Assembly (NCBI GenBank): GCA_963974935.1
Contig: CAXBEV010000016.1
Location: 1 to 64,000, forward strand
Direction of reading: 5' to 3'
Source of the DNA: UBA4479 sp963974935
Lineage (GTDB): Bacteria; Pseudomonadota; Alphaproteobacteria; Rhodospirillales; Casp-alpha2
DNA length: 64,000 nt
In this document: piece after piece, positions 17,154 to 25,683 of the stretch
Layout of the letters: each line of letters starts with the position of its first letter
Position numbering within the stretch: the first letter of the stretch is position 1
Notes under the pieces: generated by a model
The model's input: the letters and a program-made list of their open reading frames with translations, nothing else
Databases searched by the model: none
Told to the model about the DNA's origin: nothing
Made by a program: the position numbers and the translations under genes

Positions 17154-17222
17154 TTTCGTCCTTCTTGGCCGTTTATGGCCGCCTGGATAGCCATCTGGAT
17201 AACTGTCTGGCCGACCGAACGA

Positions 17223-17307
17223 TGGTGCGGGTGGTCGGACTCGAACCGACACTTCCGAGGAAACGGGATTTTGAATCCCGCGCGTCTACCAATTCCGCCA
17301 CACCCGC
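17223..17307 (-). tRNA. tRNA-Leu(CAA)
   Basis: This 85-nt cloverleaf includes an encoded CCA. The acceptor GCGGGTG pairs with CACCCGC, and the D arm carries GGTAGACGCG. The anticodon arm CGGGA-TTCAAAA-TCCCG has anticodon CAA. The long variable arm is typical of tRNA-Leu, and the T arm GTCGG-TTCGAGT-CCGAC follows. It lies just upstream of the ABC ATPase gene in the same direction. Confidence 0.96.
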
Positions 17308-17464
17308 ATGTGTTGGAGCGGTCGGAACATAGGGGATCGTCGGACCGTTGTCCATATCGAGGCATAGCTTTTCCAAGCTATTTTTTTAGATACCGAGATT
17401 GTTAAAAATCAGCGATATTCGCAAAGCTATCAGATACGAACATTTAACGTAGGCTGCACCTATT

Positions 17465-17821
17465 ATGACCCTTGAGGATTATAACAGCTTTTGCGCATCG
17501 CTGCCGGCGACCAGTCATGTCGTGCAATGGGGGGATGCGCATGTTTGGAAGGTTGGTGGCAAAGTTTTTGCTATTGCGGGTTGGAATAAAAGCGAAGAAC
17601 TGGGGATTACGTTTAAAGTCTCAACTATAGCTTTTGAAGTTTTGAGGGATCAGCCTGGGCTGCGACCCGCGCCTTACTTAGCGTCGCGAGGCTTCAAATG
17701 GATACAGCATTTCGACAAACCGGGCCTTTCGGATGCTGAATTGAAGAGCCATATCGATGCATCGCATCAGTTGGTCGCGGAGGGTTTGACGAAAAAGCGG
17801 CGTACCGAACTTGGCTTATAG
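17465..17821 (+). CDS. MmcQ/YjbR family protein
   Basis: This 118-residue protein shows the YjbR pattern: N-terminal CASLPATSHVVQWGDAHVWKVG, then GKVFAIAG, a central RPAPYLASRGFKWIQHF and the C-terminal helix LVAEGLTKKRR. The family has a double-wing DNA-binding-like fold of unknown cellular role. The start ATG 17465 lies about 160 bp from the divergent tRNA-Leu. The gene is followed by yqaA in the same direction. Confidence 0.88.
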   Translation: MTLEDYNSFCASLPATSHVVQWGDAHVWKVGGKVFAIAGWNKSEELGITFKVSTIAFEVLRDQPGLRPAPYLASRGFKWIQHFDKPGLSDAELKSHIDASHQLVAEGLTKKRRTELGL

Positions 17822-17929
17822 GGCGGGAAGGGTGGCGTAGCGGTCGGATACGGCATGCGAAGCGCTTATTGCCAGGGGCGGGATCGCTTGCTAACAACCC
17901 GCATCAGTCTTGCATGGAAAGGCCATCAC

Positions 17930-18511
17930 ATGCTCCGCGCGCTTTACGATAAGACCCTGGAATTGTCCGGCCATCGTCATGCGATCTGGTTTTTGGCGGC
18001 GATTTCGTTCGCGGAAAGCTCGTTTTTCCTGATTCCGCCCGACGTTTTACTGATTCCCATGGTGTTAGCAGCCCGGACCAAATGGTTTCGGATTGCCTTC
18101 GTTTGCACCCTGGCGTCGGTTGCCGGCGGCCTGTTCGGCTATTTTATCGGTGCGTTTTTGTTCGACGAACTCGGTCGGCCAATTTTGGACATGTACCACG
18201 CCGCAGACAAATTCGCCGCCGCCAGCCAAGCCTACAACGAAAACGGCGTTTGGATCGTGTTTACTGCCGGGTTTAGCCCGATCCCCTATAAAATCTTTAC
18301 CATCGCCAGCGGTGTCACGGGAATGGAGCCGGTCTCGTTCTTCTTTGCCTCGTTGATCGGACGGGGCGCGCGGTTCTTTTTGGTGGCATTGTTACTATGG
18401 CGCTTTGGTGATCCGATCCGGGTGTTCATCGAAAAGCGCTTGGGCCTTTTGACGCTGTTATTTTGCGCGTTATTGGTGGCAGGTGTTGTCGCGCTTAAGT
18501 TTCTGTCCTAG
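17930..18511 (+). CDS. YqaA-type (DedA/VTT superfamily) membrane protein
   Basis: This 193-residue protein has about five hydrophobic segments. Typical VTT features are AISFAESSFFLIPPDVLLIP near the start, GYFIGAFLFDELG, and GFSPIPYKIFTIASGV with re-entrant Pro-containing loops. VTT proteins are lipid scramblases or transporters linked to envelope homeostasis; the role of YqaA is not settled. ATG 17930 is preferred over upstream in-frame codons because GGAAAGG lies before it. dsbB follows 32 bp later, suggesting an envelope-related operon yjbR-yqaA-dsbB-coq7. Confidence 0.85.
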   Translation: MLRALYDKTLELSGHRHAIWFLAAISFAESSFFLIPPDVLLIPMVLAARTKWFRIAFVCTLASVAGGLFGYFIGAFLFDELGRPILDMYHAADKFAAASQAYNENGVWIVFTAGFSPIPYKIFTIASGVTGMEPVSFFFASLIGRGARFFLVALLLWRFGDPIRVFIEKRLGLLTLLFCALLVAGVVALKFLS

Positions 18512-18543
18512 CAGGTTGAAATATATCACTCCATATTAGGTGC

Positions 18544-19044
18544 ATGATGCGTTCTGAGACGATTTCACAATGGCTCCCATGGGCTTTATTGGCAGCCGCC
18601 GCCGCAGCGCTTGGCACGGCCTACACGGCGCAGCTTGGCTTTGGGTATGAGCCTTGCGTGCTTTGCCTGTATCAGCGTGTGCCGTATGCGATCATCGCCG
18701 CGTTGGGCGTGCTTGCCATCTTTGTGACACCCCTCGCGCACCGCCGCTTGATCACGGCGTTGGCCGGCCTTGTGTTCGCAGTAGGCGCGGGGATTGCGCT
18801 GTATCATGTGGGGGTTGAGCAGACTTGGTGGACGTCCGCCGCGCCTTGCGGGGCCAGCGGGTCGGCGGTCTCAAACACCGAAGATTTCTTAGCTGCCCTG
18901 CAGAAAAAGCCCGAGAAGTCCTGCGGTGATATTGATTGGACACTTTTCGGCATCTCAATGGCGACCTACAATGCGGTGATCTCGGCTTTGTTGGCGGTGT
19001 TGTCGTTTTTGGCATGGCGTCAACTGACCAAGCCTAAGACATAA
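18544..19044 (+). CDS. dsbB: Disulfide bond formation protein DsbB
   Basis: This 166-residue protein has four membrane helices. The first periplasmic loop has the redox pair CVLC (residues 38-41, in EPCVLCLYQRVPY). The second loop has a second Cys pair, in AAPCGASGS and KSCGDIDW. This is the complete set needed to reoxidise DsbA and pass electrons to ubiquinone. The quinone link makes the following gene, a ubiquinone biosynthesis hydroxylase 25 bp downstream, a sensible neighbour. Confidence 0.93.
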   Translation: MMRSETISQWLPWALLAAAAAALGTAYTAQLGFGYEPCVLCLYQRVPYAIIAALGVLAIFVTPLAHRRLITALAGLVFAVGAGIALYHVGVEQTWWTSAAPCGASGSAVSNTEDFLAALQKKPEKSCGDIDWTLFGISMATYNAVISALLAVLSFLAWRQLTKPKT

Positions 19045-19069
19045 GGCGTAAGGCATAGGGCAGACAAAG

Positions 19070-19630
19070 ATGAAGGCACATCGTAAACCCAACAGGATGC
19101 CGGGCGATCTCAGTAAAAAAGATATGCTGGAGCGCATGATCCGTGTCGACCACGCCGGTGAGTACGGTGCGGTCCGGATTTACGAAGGGCAATTGGCCGT
19201 GCTCGGCACATCCGGCGCTGCGGGCGAGATTGAACATATGGCGGCGCAAGAGCGCGTACATTTGGACAAATTCAACGACCTCATCCGTGACCGCAAAGTG
19301 CGCCCGACCGCGCTGATGCCGTTTTGGCACATCGCGGGTTTCGCGCTTGGTGCCGGGACGGCGCTGATGGGCGAAAAGGCTGCACACGCATGCACCGTCG
19401 CCGTCGAAGAGGTGATTGACGAACACTACGCTGAGCAAGTCGCTGCCCTCGATGCCGAGGGCGATGAGTGCGAACTTCGCGATACCTTCGAAAAATTCCG
19501 CCTCGAAGAGTTGGAGCATCGCGACACCGCATTGCAGAACGGCGCCGAACAAGCTCCCGGCTATGAGGGCCTAAAGCTTGCGGTTCGGGCCGGATCGAAG
19601 TTGGCGATTTGGCTGTCGAAGAGGGTTTGA
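19070..19630 (+). CDS. coq7: 5-demethoxyubiquinol hydroxylase (Coq7)
   Basis: This 186-residue di-iron hydroxylase performs the penultimate ring hydroxylation of ubiquinone. The metal ligands are visible: an N-terminal Glu in DHAGEYGAVRIYEGQ, the EHMAAQERVH motif, a Glu in VEEVIDEHY, and the C-terminal LEELEHRD. Alphaproteobacteria use this enzyme in place of UbiF. The ATG start lies 25 bp after dsbB. The gene converges with trmJ, only 4 bp away. Confidence 0.95.
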   Translation: MKAHRKPNRMPGDLSKKDMLERMIRVDHAGEYGAVRIYEGQLAVLGTSGAAGEIEHMAAQERVHLDKFNDLIRDRKVRPTALMPFWHIAGFALGAGTALMGEKAAHACTVAVEEVIDEHYAEQVAALDAEGDECELRDTFEKFRLEELEHRDTALQNGAEQAPGYEGLKLAVRAGSKLAIWLSKRV

Positions 19631-19634
19631 GCGC

Positions 19635-20378
19635 TTAGCGGCTGGATTTAAACTTTGTCAGCGCGGATATAATACCGCGGAACATTCGCACTTCTTTTTC
19701 CGTCATTTCAGCACGCCATAGCATGTTGCGTAGGTTGCGCACCATGGTCGGGCGCTTTTCGGCGACCCGCAGGAAGCCCGCCGCATCCAGCTCGTCTTCT
19801 AAGTGACCGATCAGCATCATCATCTCGTCTTTGCTGGCCGGCCGCGTATCGCTGGGTATTTTTAATGCCTTGGGCGTCGTGTCATCGGCTGTTTTGAACC
19901 ATTCATAGGCCAGCAACAGCACGGCTTGCGCGAGATTGAGCGATGTGAAGTCCGGGTTCAGCGGCACCGTGATGACGCCGTCGGCCAAGGCCACGTCGTC
20001 GTTATTAAGCCCCCACGATTCTTTGCCGAACAAAACGCCGCAGCGTTGCTGGGCAGTGATGCGTGCGCGCAACTCGCCAGCGGCACTTTCCGGCGTGAAG
20101 ACGGGCTTGGTCATATCGCGGGGCCGTGCGGTGGTGGCGAGGACAAGGTCCAGATCGCGGATCGCGTCTTCGGTGGTCTCAAACAGCATCGCACCGTCGA
20201 TGACGATATCTGCGCCGCTTGCGGCGTTGCGTGCAGGCTCTGAGGGCCAGCCGTCGCGGGGCGCGACCAAGCGTAGTTCGGTCAGACCGCAATTGAGCAT
20301 TGCGCGGGCCACCATGCCGATGTTCTCGCCCAATTGGGGGGCGACCAAAATCACCGCAAATGAAGATGCTTGGCTCAT
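19635..20378 (-). CDS. trmJ: tRNA (cytidine/uridine-2'-O-) methyltransferase TrmJ
   Basis: This 247-residue SPOUT methyltransferase has APQLGENIGMVARAMLNCGL at the N-terminus, LFGKESWGLNN (trefoil-knot motif 2) and the SAM-binding PLNPDFTSLNLAQAVLLLAYE motif 3. A C-terminal helical extension of about 80 residues (EKRPTMVRNLRNMLWRAEMT) is typical of TrmJ and not of TrmL. It methylates position 32 of tRNAs. ATG 20378 (MSQASSF) is chosen; an in-frame ATG at 20456 would add 26 atypical residues. Confidence 0.92.
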   Translation of the reverse strand: MSQASSFAVILVAPQLGENIGMVARAMLNCGLTELRLVAPRDGWPSEPARNAASGADIVIDGAMLFETTEDAIRDLDLVLATTARPRDMTKPVFTPESAAGELRARITAQQRCGVLFGKESWGLNNDDVALADGVITVPLNPDFTSLNLAQAVLLLAYEWFKTADDTTPKALKIPSDTRPASKDEMMMLIGHLEDELDAAGFLRVAEKRPTMVRNLRNMLWRAEMTEKEVRMFRGIISALTKFKSSR

Positions 20379-20601
20379 GTCTTGCTCATAGTGCGCGATG
20401 CATTGACGCCCCGCGTCGTATTCAGCCGATAATTGCGTGCACGCGCCATCATTCAATCTTTCGTTATTACTTCAGCGTGGCCGGAGAATGCCGAATTCAC
20501 TCAGATTGCTCAAGTGCATAGGGGTATGTAATGTCGTGTTCATGTTGGAAAGCGACGCGGGACCAGCTATCCTAACGTTTCGTGGGGGAAATAACGAACA
20601 A

Positions 20602-21117
20602 ATGAACAACGTAGGTCGCGTTCAAAATACTGATTGGGATGACGCTGCATATGCGGCGGTGAAAGTTCGTGCTGCGGGTACGAATTTAGATCCCGTAACC
20701 TTGCTTGCGACCGATTACCTGAATCATTTCAACGAAATTGTGATGCTCCTTGAGATGGTGCCGGATATGCCGGAAATCTTGGAAGATGCGCAAGAATGGC
20801 AACCCAAGCCCTACGTCGCGCACTTTGAAACCAGCACCATCGCCGACAAGGATCTGGCGATTGAAGCGTATCCGCATGTGCCACCGGAATTTAAAACGCC
20901 GTTCGAAGAAACGGTTCAGCTGATTGATGCTTTGATCGTTTCGACTGTGCAGCAACTGGACGATAAGCTGAAAGCAGGTGAGACCAATTTGGCGCGCGAG
21001 ATCGCCGTCGAGCGCTCACGCAATATTCAGCGCCTGATGGATGCGGCGTCGGCGATCATGCATGGCGCGACGGAAACGTTGGCGCAAGACGAGATCGATC
21101 GCCTCATGGGGAACTAG
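20602..21117 (+). CDS. Conserved hypothetical protein
   Basis: This soluble protein of about 171 residues is divergent from trmJ. Mostly helical: FNEIVMLLEMVPDMPEILED, a central WQPKPYVAHFETSTIADKDLA, and a long C-terminal helix with ERSRNIQRLMDAASAIMHGA ending EIDRLMGN. The C-terminus DEIDRLM resembles short interaction tails in signalling proteins, but I can assign no function. ATG 20602 follows GGGGGA; in-frame ATGs at 20542 and 20437 are alternatives. It converges with the GGDEF/EAL gene 8 bp away. Confidence 0.65.
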   Translation: MNNVGRVQNTDWDDAAYAAVKVRAAGTNLDPVTLLATDYLNHFNEIVMLLEMVPDMPEILEDAQEWQPKPYVAHFETSTIADKDLAIEAYPHVPPEFKTPFEETVQLIDALIVSTVQQLDDKLKAGETNLAREIAVERSRNIQRLMDAASAIMHGATETLAQDEIDRLMGN

Positions 21118-21125
21118 GTGCGTCG

Positions 21126-23465
21126 TTATTCAGCGGCGCGCATACCGATCGTTCGAAGAAACTCTTCTCTCGGCAACGGTTTTGAGAAGTAATATCCCTG
21201 ACCCGTGTGACAGCCCAACTCATGCAGGAAATTCATTTGTTGCTCAGTCTCAATGCCCTCGGCGACGATATGCAGATCAAGTTGCTTCGCCATGCCGACG
21301 ATGGCCCGCACAACGACCATGGCATCGTGATTATCAGGCAGGTCGGTCACGAACGCTCGGTCGACCTTTAATGAATCAAGGGGGAACTTGGTGAGATAAC
21401 TGAGCGACGAATACCCTGTGCCGAAGTCGTCCATGGAAATCGAGATGCCTATGTCCTTTAATTTCTTCAACACGTTGATGGTCTCGTCCGGACGCTCGAC
21501 CAATAGGCTTTCGGTTAGCTCCAGATCAAGGTTCGATGGCGCCAGCCCCGACGCATCAAGGCATTGACGCGTGCGTGCGACTAAATCCCCGTGTGAGAAC
21601 TGCAGTGCTGAAAGATTGACGCCGACTTGAATCGGGTATCCATCCGGTGCATGCCATTGTGCCGCTTCCATGCATGCCGTTTGCAGCACCCATTCACCAA
21701 TCGGCACGATCAACCCTGTTTCTTCGGCGACGGGAATGAATTCCACAGGGGACACGAAACCCAGGCTATCACTATACCAGCGGAGGAGGGCCTCGGCGCC
21801 AAGTATCCGCTGTGATGTGAGATCGACCTTGGCCTGATAATGTAGGCTGAGCTCATCATTCTCCAGCGCACGGCGCAACTGGTGCCCTAATTCGACGCGG
21901 CGATGCACTTCATCCGACATGCTCGGCAGGTAAAGTTTATATGTCGCCCGCCCGTAGCGTTTCGCTGTGTTAGCCGCGGTGTCAACATTCCGCATGAGCG
22001 TGGACACCGAATTGCCGTGCGCAGGATAAAGGCCGACACCGATGCTCGCCGATGAATAAATCTCGCGACCGTCAATCATGTAAGGGCTAGACAGCGCGTT
22101 CAAAAAGTCCTGCGCCATTTCCAGCGCTTCGGTTTCATTTTTGATATCGGCTAATAAAATATGAAACTCGTCTCCACCGACCCGGGCGACGGTATCATTG
22201 GCACGTACGCATGTCAGCAAGCGACGGCTCGCTAACTTGATGACCTCGTCGCCGGTTTCATGACCAAATGCATCGTTGATGTTTTGAAACTGATCCAAGT
22301 CGACGTACATCAATGCAAACTGGCCCTTGAACGTATCGACTTTGTGCATGGCCTTTTCAAGGCGTTCACTCAATAGGTTGCGGTTGGCGAGCCCGGTTAA
22401 GATGTCACGTGTCGCCAATGTACGCAGGCGATCTTCGAACGATTTGCGCGCCGTGATATCACGTATGGCGCAAATGTATTGCTGCCGCCCGGACCCGGTC
22501 GTCGCACTGATGACGGCTTCAACGGGTACGGTCCGTCCATCTTGATGCAGGCCGGACTCTTCATTGTCGCGTTCCAGTAAAAGGTTCGGGTATTGATTGT
22601 TTTTTTGGTCAACGTATTGCTTCGGCCCCATGCCCAGCATGGCCGGTAAAATTGTGCCGATATGCTGCCCGATCAGCTCATTAGCGCTATAGCCGAACAT
22701 ACGTTCAATGGCTGGGTTGACGACATCAATCAAGCCTAGCTCGTCGGTCGCAATGATTCCGTCCGCCACCGCGTCCATCACAGCCCACAGATTGTCCGAA
22801 CGTTCGGCTGCATCGGAAAGCGCGCGATTGCGCTGCGTGACGTCACGCGCAATGACCATCACCCGACCTAGTGCCTGCAGATCGTCGTCCGCACCGTCGT
22901 CGTATGGGACTGCCGCAATTTCGACGTGTACGTCTAGGCCATCTTTGCGCAGTAGTTTCAACGGTAGCCGGAGTTTCTCGGCGCTTAAATCCGAAAGATC
23001 GGGCTGCAGCAGGGCTTGGTCATCCGGATGTATAAAATCGTGCAGTGCATGGCCGTTTAGGTTGTCCGTCGACCAATGGCCAAGCATGCTCAGGCCGGCC
23101 GGATTGATCATCTCGATCTTGCCTTCGCGGCAAATACTGATCAAATCCGGTGCCAGCTCGATTATATGACGGAAGTCATTCTTGCTGCGTTTGAAGTCGC
23201 CAAACCGCGCCGACTCAGCCAGATCATTCAAGGTATTAAGGATGTGTCTGGCCGCTTTGTGAATATCCGCTGCGTAATCACGGTACTCCACGTTGCCGAG
23301 TGCGCCCATCGTTTCGTTTTCCATCATATCGGCAAAGCCAATGATGGTGCTGAGCGGAGTGCGCAATTCATGCGACAGGGTCCGCATCAGATCAAAATAT
23401 ACGGCGGGTGCATCGCTATCTTCGCTGCTGTCTATATCGTCACGATTGTTTGTATCAGAAGCCAT
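21126..23465 (-). CDS. HisKA-PAS-PAS-GGDEF-EAL signalling protein
   Basis: This 779-residue soluble protein opens with a histidine-kinase dimerisation helix carrying the H-box LSHELRTPLSTIIGF (His32), but no kinase ATPase domain follows. Two PAS domains come next (about 95-215 and 222-342), then GGDEF (motif at 430-434, RVGGDEF; N-terminal DILTGLANRN) and EAL (motif at 558-560 in GAEALLRW, with DDFGTGYSSL further on). Both catalytic motifs look intact, so it could make or degrade cyclic di-GMP. The PAS domains probably sense a ligand or redox state. A HisKA used only as a dimeriser or phosphoacceptor is unusual. Confidence 0.92.
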   Translation of the reverse strand: MASDTNNRDDIDSSEDSDAPAVYFDLMRTLSHELRTPLSTIIGFADMMENETMGALGNVEYRDYAADIHKAARHILNTLNDLAESARFGDFKRSKNDFRHIIELAPDLISICREGKIEMINPAGLSMLGHWSTDNLNGHALHDFIHPDDQALLQPDLSDLSAEKLRLPLKLLRKDGLDVHVEIAAVPYDDGADDDLQALGRVMVIARDVTQRNRALSDAAERSDNLWAVMDAVADGIIATDELGLIDVVNPAIERMFGYSANELIGQHIGTILPAMLGMGPKQYVDQKNNQYPNLLLERDNEESGLHQDGRTVPVEAVISATTGSGRQQYICAIRDITARKSFEDRLRTLATRDILTGLANRNLLSERLEKAMHKVDTFKGQFALMYVDLDQFQNINDAFGHETGDEVIKLASRRLLTCVRANDTVARVGGDEFHILLADIKNETEALEMAQDFLNALSSPYMIDGREIYSSASIGVGLYPAHGNSVSTLMRNVDTAANTAKRYGRATYKLYLPSMSDEVHRRVELGHQLRRALENDELSLHYQAKVDLTSQRILGAEALLRWYSDSLGFVSPVEFIPVAEETGLIVPIGEWVLQTACMEAAQWHAPDGYPIQVGVNLSALQFSHGDLVARTRQCLDASGLAPSNLDLELTESLLVERPDETINVLKKLKDIGISISMDDFGTGYSSLSYLTKFPLDSLKVDRAFVTDLPDNHDAMVVVRAIVGMAKQLDLHIVAEGIETEQQMNFLHELGCHTGQGYYFSKPLPREEFLRTIGMRAAE

Positions 23466-23679
23466 AGTCTATCCGTCATTGCCCAGGGACTCACGCTGTG
23501 CGGATGAATTTCACAGAACATTCCAGGCACGATCTTTGTCGCGCTCTGGTTCCTTTCCGTAGTGCGCCTGTTGATTTCCCGCCAACTTCACTAAGTTATC
23601 GTTATAGCTTTATTTTTTCAAAATTTTCACATTTAGGTTAACCCTATCGACTTTCTAATGTGCATGCTAGCGTCAAAAT

Positions 23680-24279
23680 ATGTTGAAGAAAATGATCTTG
23701 CTGACTGGTGAAATTGAGGCGCCGCATTTGACGGCAATTTTGAGTCACCATGCGCCGGCCCTCGAGATTGTTTGGGCCGCTGATGCGGCAGCGCTTGCGA
23801 CAGCTGTCGGGGATGGCCTTACGGGGGTTCGGATGATTGCCGTGATGAGCGGGGTGATTGTGCCGTCCGATGTTCTGGGCGCTTTGGATGGGCCCGCATA
23901 CAACTTCCACCCAGGACCGCCGGAGTATCCGGGCAGCTGCGTCGCTGGCTTTGCGATCTATGACGGCGCGACCTCGTTCGGTGTGACCTTGCACGAGATG
24001 GCGACCAAAGTTGATAGCGGCCCGATTGTCGAGGCCCGGCGCTTTGATGTGCCCCCCGGCGCTAAATTCCAAGAGCTGGAGATATTGGCTTTTGAAGCGG
24101 TGATACAGATGTTCGCCGACTATGCACCCAGGCTTGCGCTGGACCCGGCGCCGTTGCCGCATGCCGATATTCCGTGGGCCGGTCCACTCCGGACTCGCGC
24201 TGCGGCTGATCGACTGACGGAAATCACGTCGGATCTCACAGAAGATGAGATCACACGCCGCTATCGAGCGTTCGGCTGA
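23680..24279 (+). CDS. Formyltransferase-family protein
   Basis: This 199-residue protein has a Rossmann-like formyl_trans_N core. The formyl-transfer triad is recognisable as Asn and His in YNFHPGPPEYPG and Asp in TKVDSGPIVEAR. The loop GCVAGFAIYDGATSFGVTL-type sequence (here SCVAGFAIYDG) corresponds to the substrate wall in Fmt, PurN and sugar N-formyltransferases. It lacks the C-terminal domain of Fmt and is close to PurN in length, but the sequence is not PurN-like, so the amine substrate is unknown. It stands alone and converges with cysS 9 bp away. Confidence 0.75.
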   Translation: MLKKMILLTGEIEAPHLTAILSHHAPALEIVWAADAAALATAVGDGLTGVRMIAVMSGVIVPSDVLGALDGPAYNFHPGPPEYPGSCVAGFAIYDGATSFGVTLHEMATKVDSGPIVEARRFDVPPGAKFQELEILAFEAVIQMFADYAPRLALDPAPLPHADIPWAGPLRTRAAADRLTEITSDLTEDEITRRYRAFG

Positions 24280-24288
24280 GGTGGTTTT

Positions 24289-25683
24289 TTATCCGCGGCG
24301 CCACGTGGTGGTGCCGGCGCCGTCTTCAAGCACGATGCCGGCCGCCTGCAATTCGTCACGGATTGCATCGGACGTGGCGAAATCCTTGTTTTTGCGGGCT
24401 TCAGTGCGGGCTATGATTCTTGCGTCGATGTCGTCATCCGACAGGCCTTCGACGGCGCCCGTGGGCTGCCATCTGAACCAACTTTCGGGGGGTTGCTGCA
24501 AAAGGCCTACGAGCGCGCCGCAGGCACGGAGCGTACCTTGCGCGGCCTTATCACCTTTGTTGGCGTGACTTAAGGCTTCGTGCATTAGGCTGATCGCTTT
24601 TGGGGTATTAAGATCGTCGGACAGGGCATCAATGAATGCGGGCGGCACGTCGCCTTCAATCGGCGCGTCGCCGGCTTGTCGCAGCGCCTGGTAGAAACCA
24701 TCCAATTCCCGCTTCGCTTCAACTAAGCCGTCCTTGGTGAAATCCAGCGGCTGACGATAGTGGGTTTTCAGCAGCAACAAGCGGATCGCTTCGCCGGGGA
24801 ATACCTGCAGCAATTCATTGACCGTGTAAAAGTTGCCGAGCGATTTCGACATCTTTTCGCCTTCGGCCATTAAATATCCGTTGTGCATCCAATAGTTAGC
24901 CATCGTCGGTGCATCGTGAGCGCAGCGAGATTGTGCGATTTCGTTTTCGTGATGCGGGAATATCAGATCAAGGCCGCCGCCGTGGATGTCGAAAATCTCA
25001 CCTAAATGCGCCCGGCTCATGGCCGAGCATTCGATGTGCCAGCCGGGACGCCCAAAGCCCCATGCGCTGTCCCATCCGGGCTCGCCCTTGGCGGGATCAG
25101 ACGGCTTCCATAGTACAAAATCGGCGGGGTCTTTTTTGTAGGGCGCAACTTCGACCCGGGCGCCGGCGATCAACTCGTCGCGCTTGCGTCTGGATAACTT
25201 TCCATATTCGGCCATGGACGGCACGTTAAACAACACATGACCGTCTTTTTCGTAGGCATGCCCTTTGTCGATCAGGGTTTGGATGATGGTCTTCATCGGA
25301 TCGATGTATTCGGTGGCGCGGGGCTCGATATCCGGCGGCAACGCGTTTAGAGCTTCGATGTCGTTATGAAACACGTCCAAGGTATCGTTGGTCAGGTCGC
25401 GGATGGTGATGCCGCGCTCATACGCGCGGGCGTTAATTTTATCGTCGATATCGGTGACGTTACGTACGTAGGTTACATGATCTGCGCCATACACCAGCCG
25501 CAGTAAGCGCACCATCACGTCGAATACGACAATCGGCCGCGCGTTGCCGATGTGGGCGAGGTCATAGACCGTCGGCCCGCATACATAGATGCGCACGTTT
25601 GTAGGGTCGATCGGCACAAACCGACGCTTTTCACGGCTGAGGGTGTCGTGGATATGGATCGGATTGGTATCTTGGTTTGGCAT
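24289..25683 (-). CDS. cysS: Cysteinyl-tRNA synthetase
   Basis: This 464-residue class I synthetase has zinc ligand YVCGPTVYD, the HIGH-type motif AHIGNARP, the zinc site FPHHENEIAQS, and KMSKSLGNF. The C-terminal DALR and anticodon-binding region ends GTTTWRRG. It charges tRNA-Cys. The start ATG overlaps the nadE stop codon by one base (TAATG), so the genes are translationally coupled. Confidence 0.97.
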   Translation of the reverse strand: MPNQDTNPIHIHDTLSREKRRFVPIDPTNVRIYVCGPTVYDLAHIGNARPIVVFDVMVRLLRLVYGADHVTYVRNVTDIDDKINARAYERGITIRDLTNDTLDVFHNDIEALNALPPDIEPRATEYIDPMKTIIQTLIDKGHAYEKDGHVLFNVPSMAEYGKLSRRKRDELIAGARVEVAPYKKDPADFVLWKPSDPAKGEPGWDSAWGFGRPGWHIECSAMSRAHLGEIFDIHGGGLDLIFPHHENEIAQSRCAHDAPTMANYWMHNGYLMAEGEKMSKSLGNFYTVNELLQVFPGEAIRLLLLKTHYRQPLDFTKDGLVEAKRELDGFYQALRQAGDAPIEGDVPPAFIDALSDDLNTPKAISLMHEALSHANKGDKAAQGTLRACGALVGLLQQPPESWFRWQPTGAVEGLSDDDIDARIIARTEARKNKDFATSDAIRDELQAAGIVLEDGAGTTTWRRG

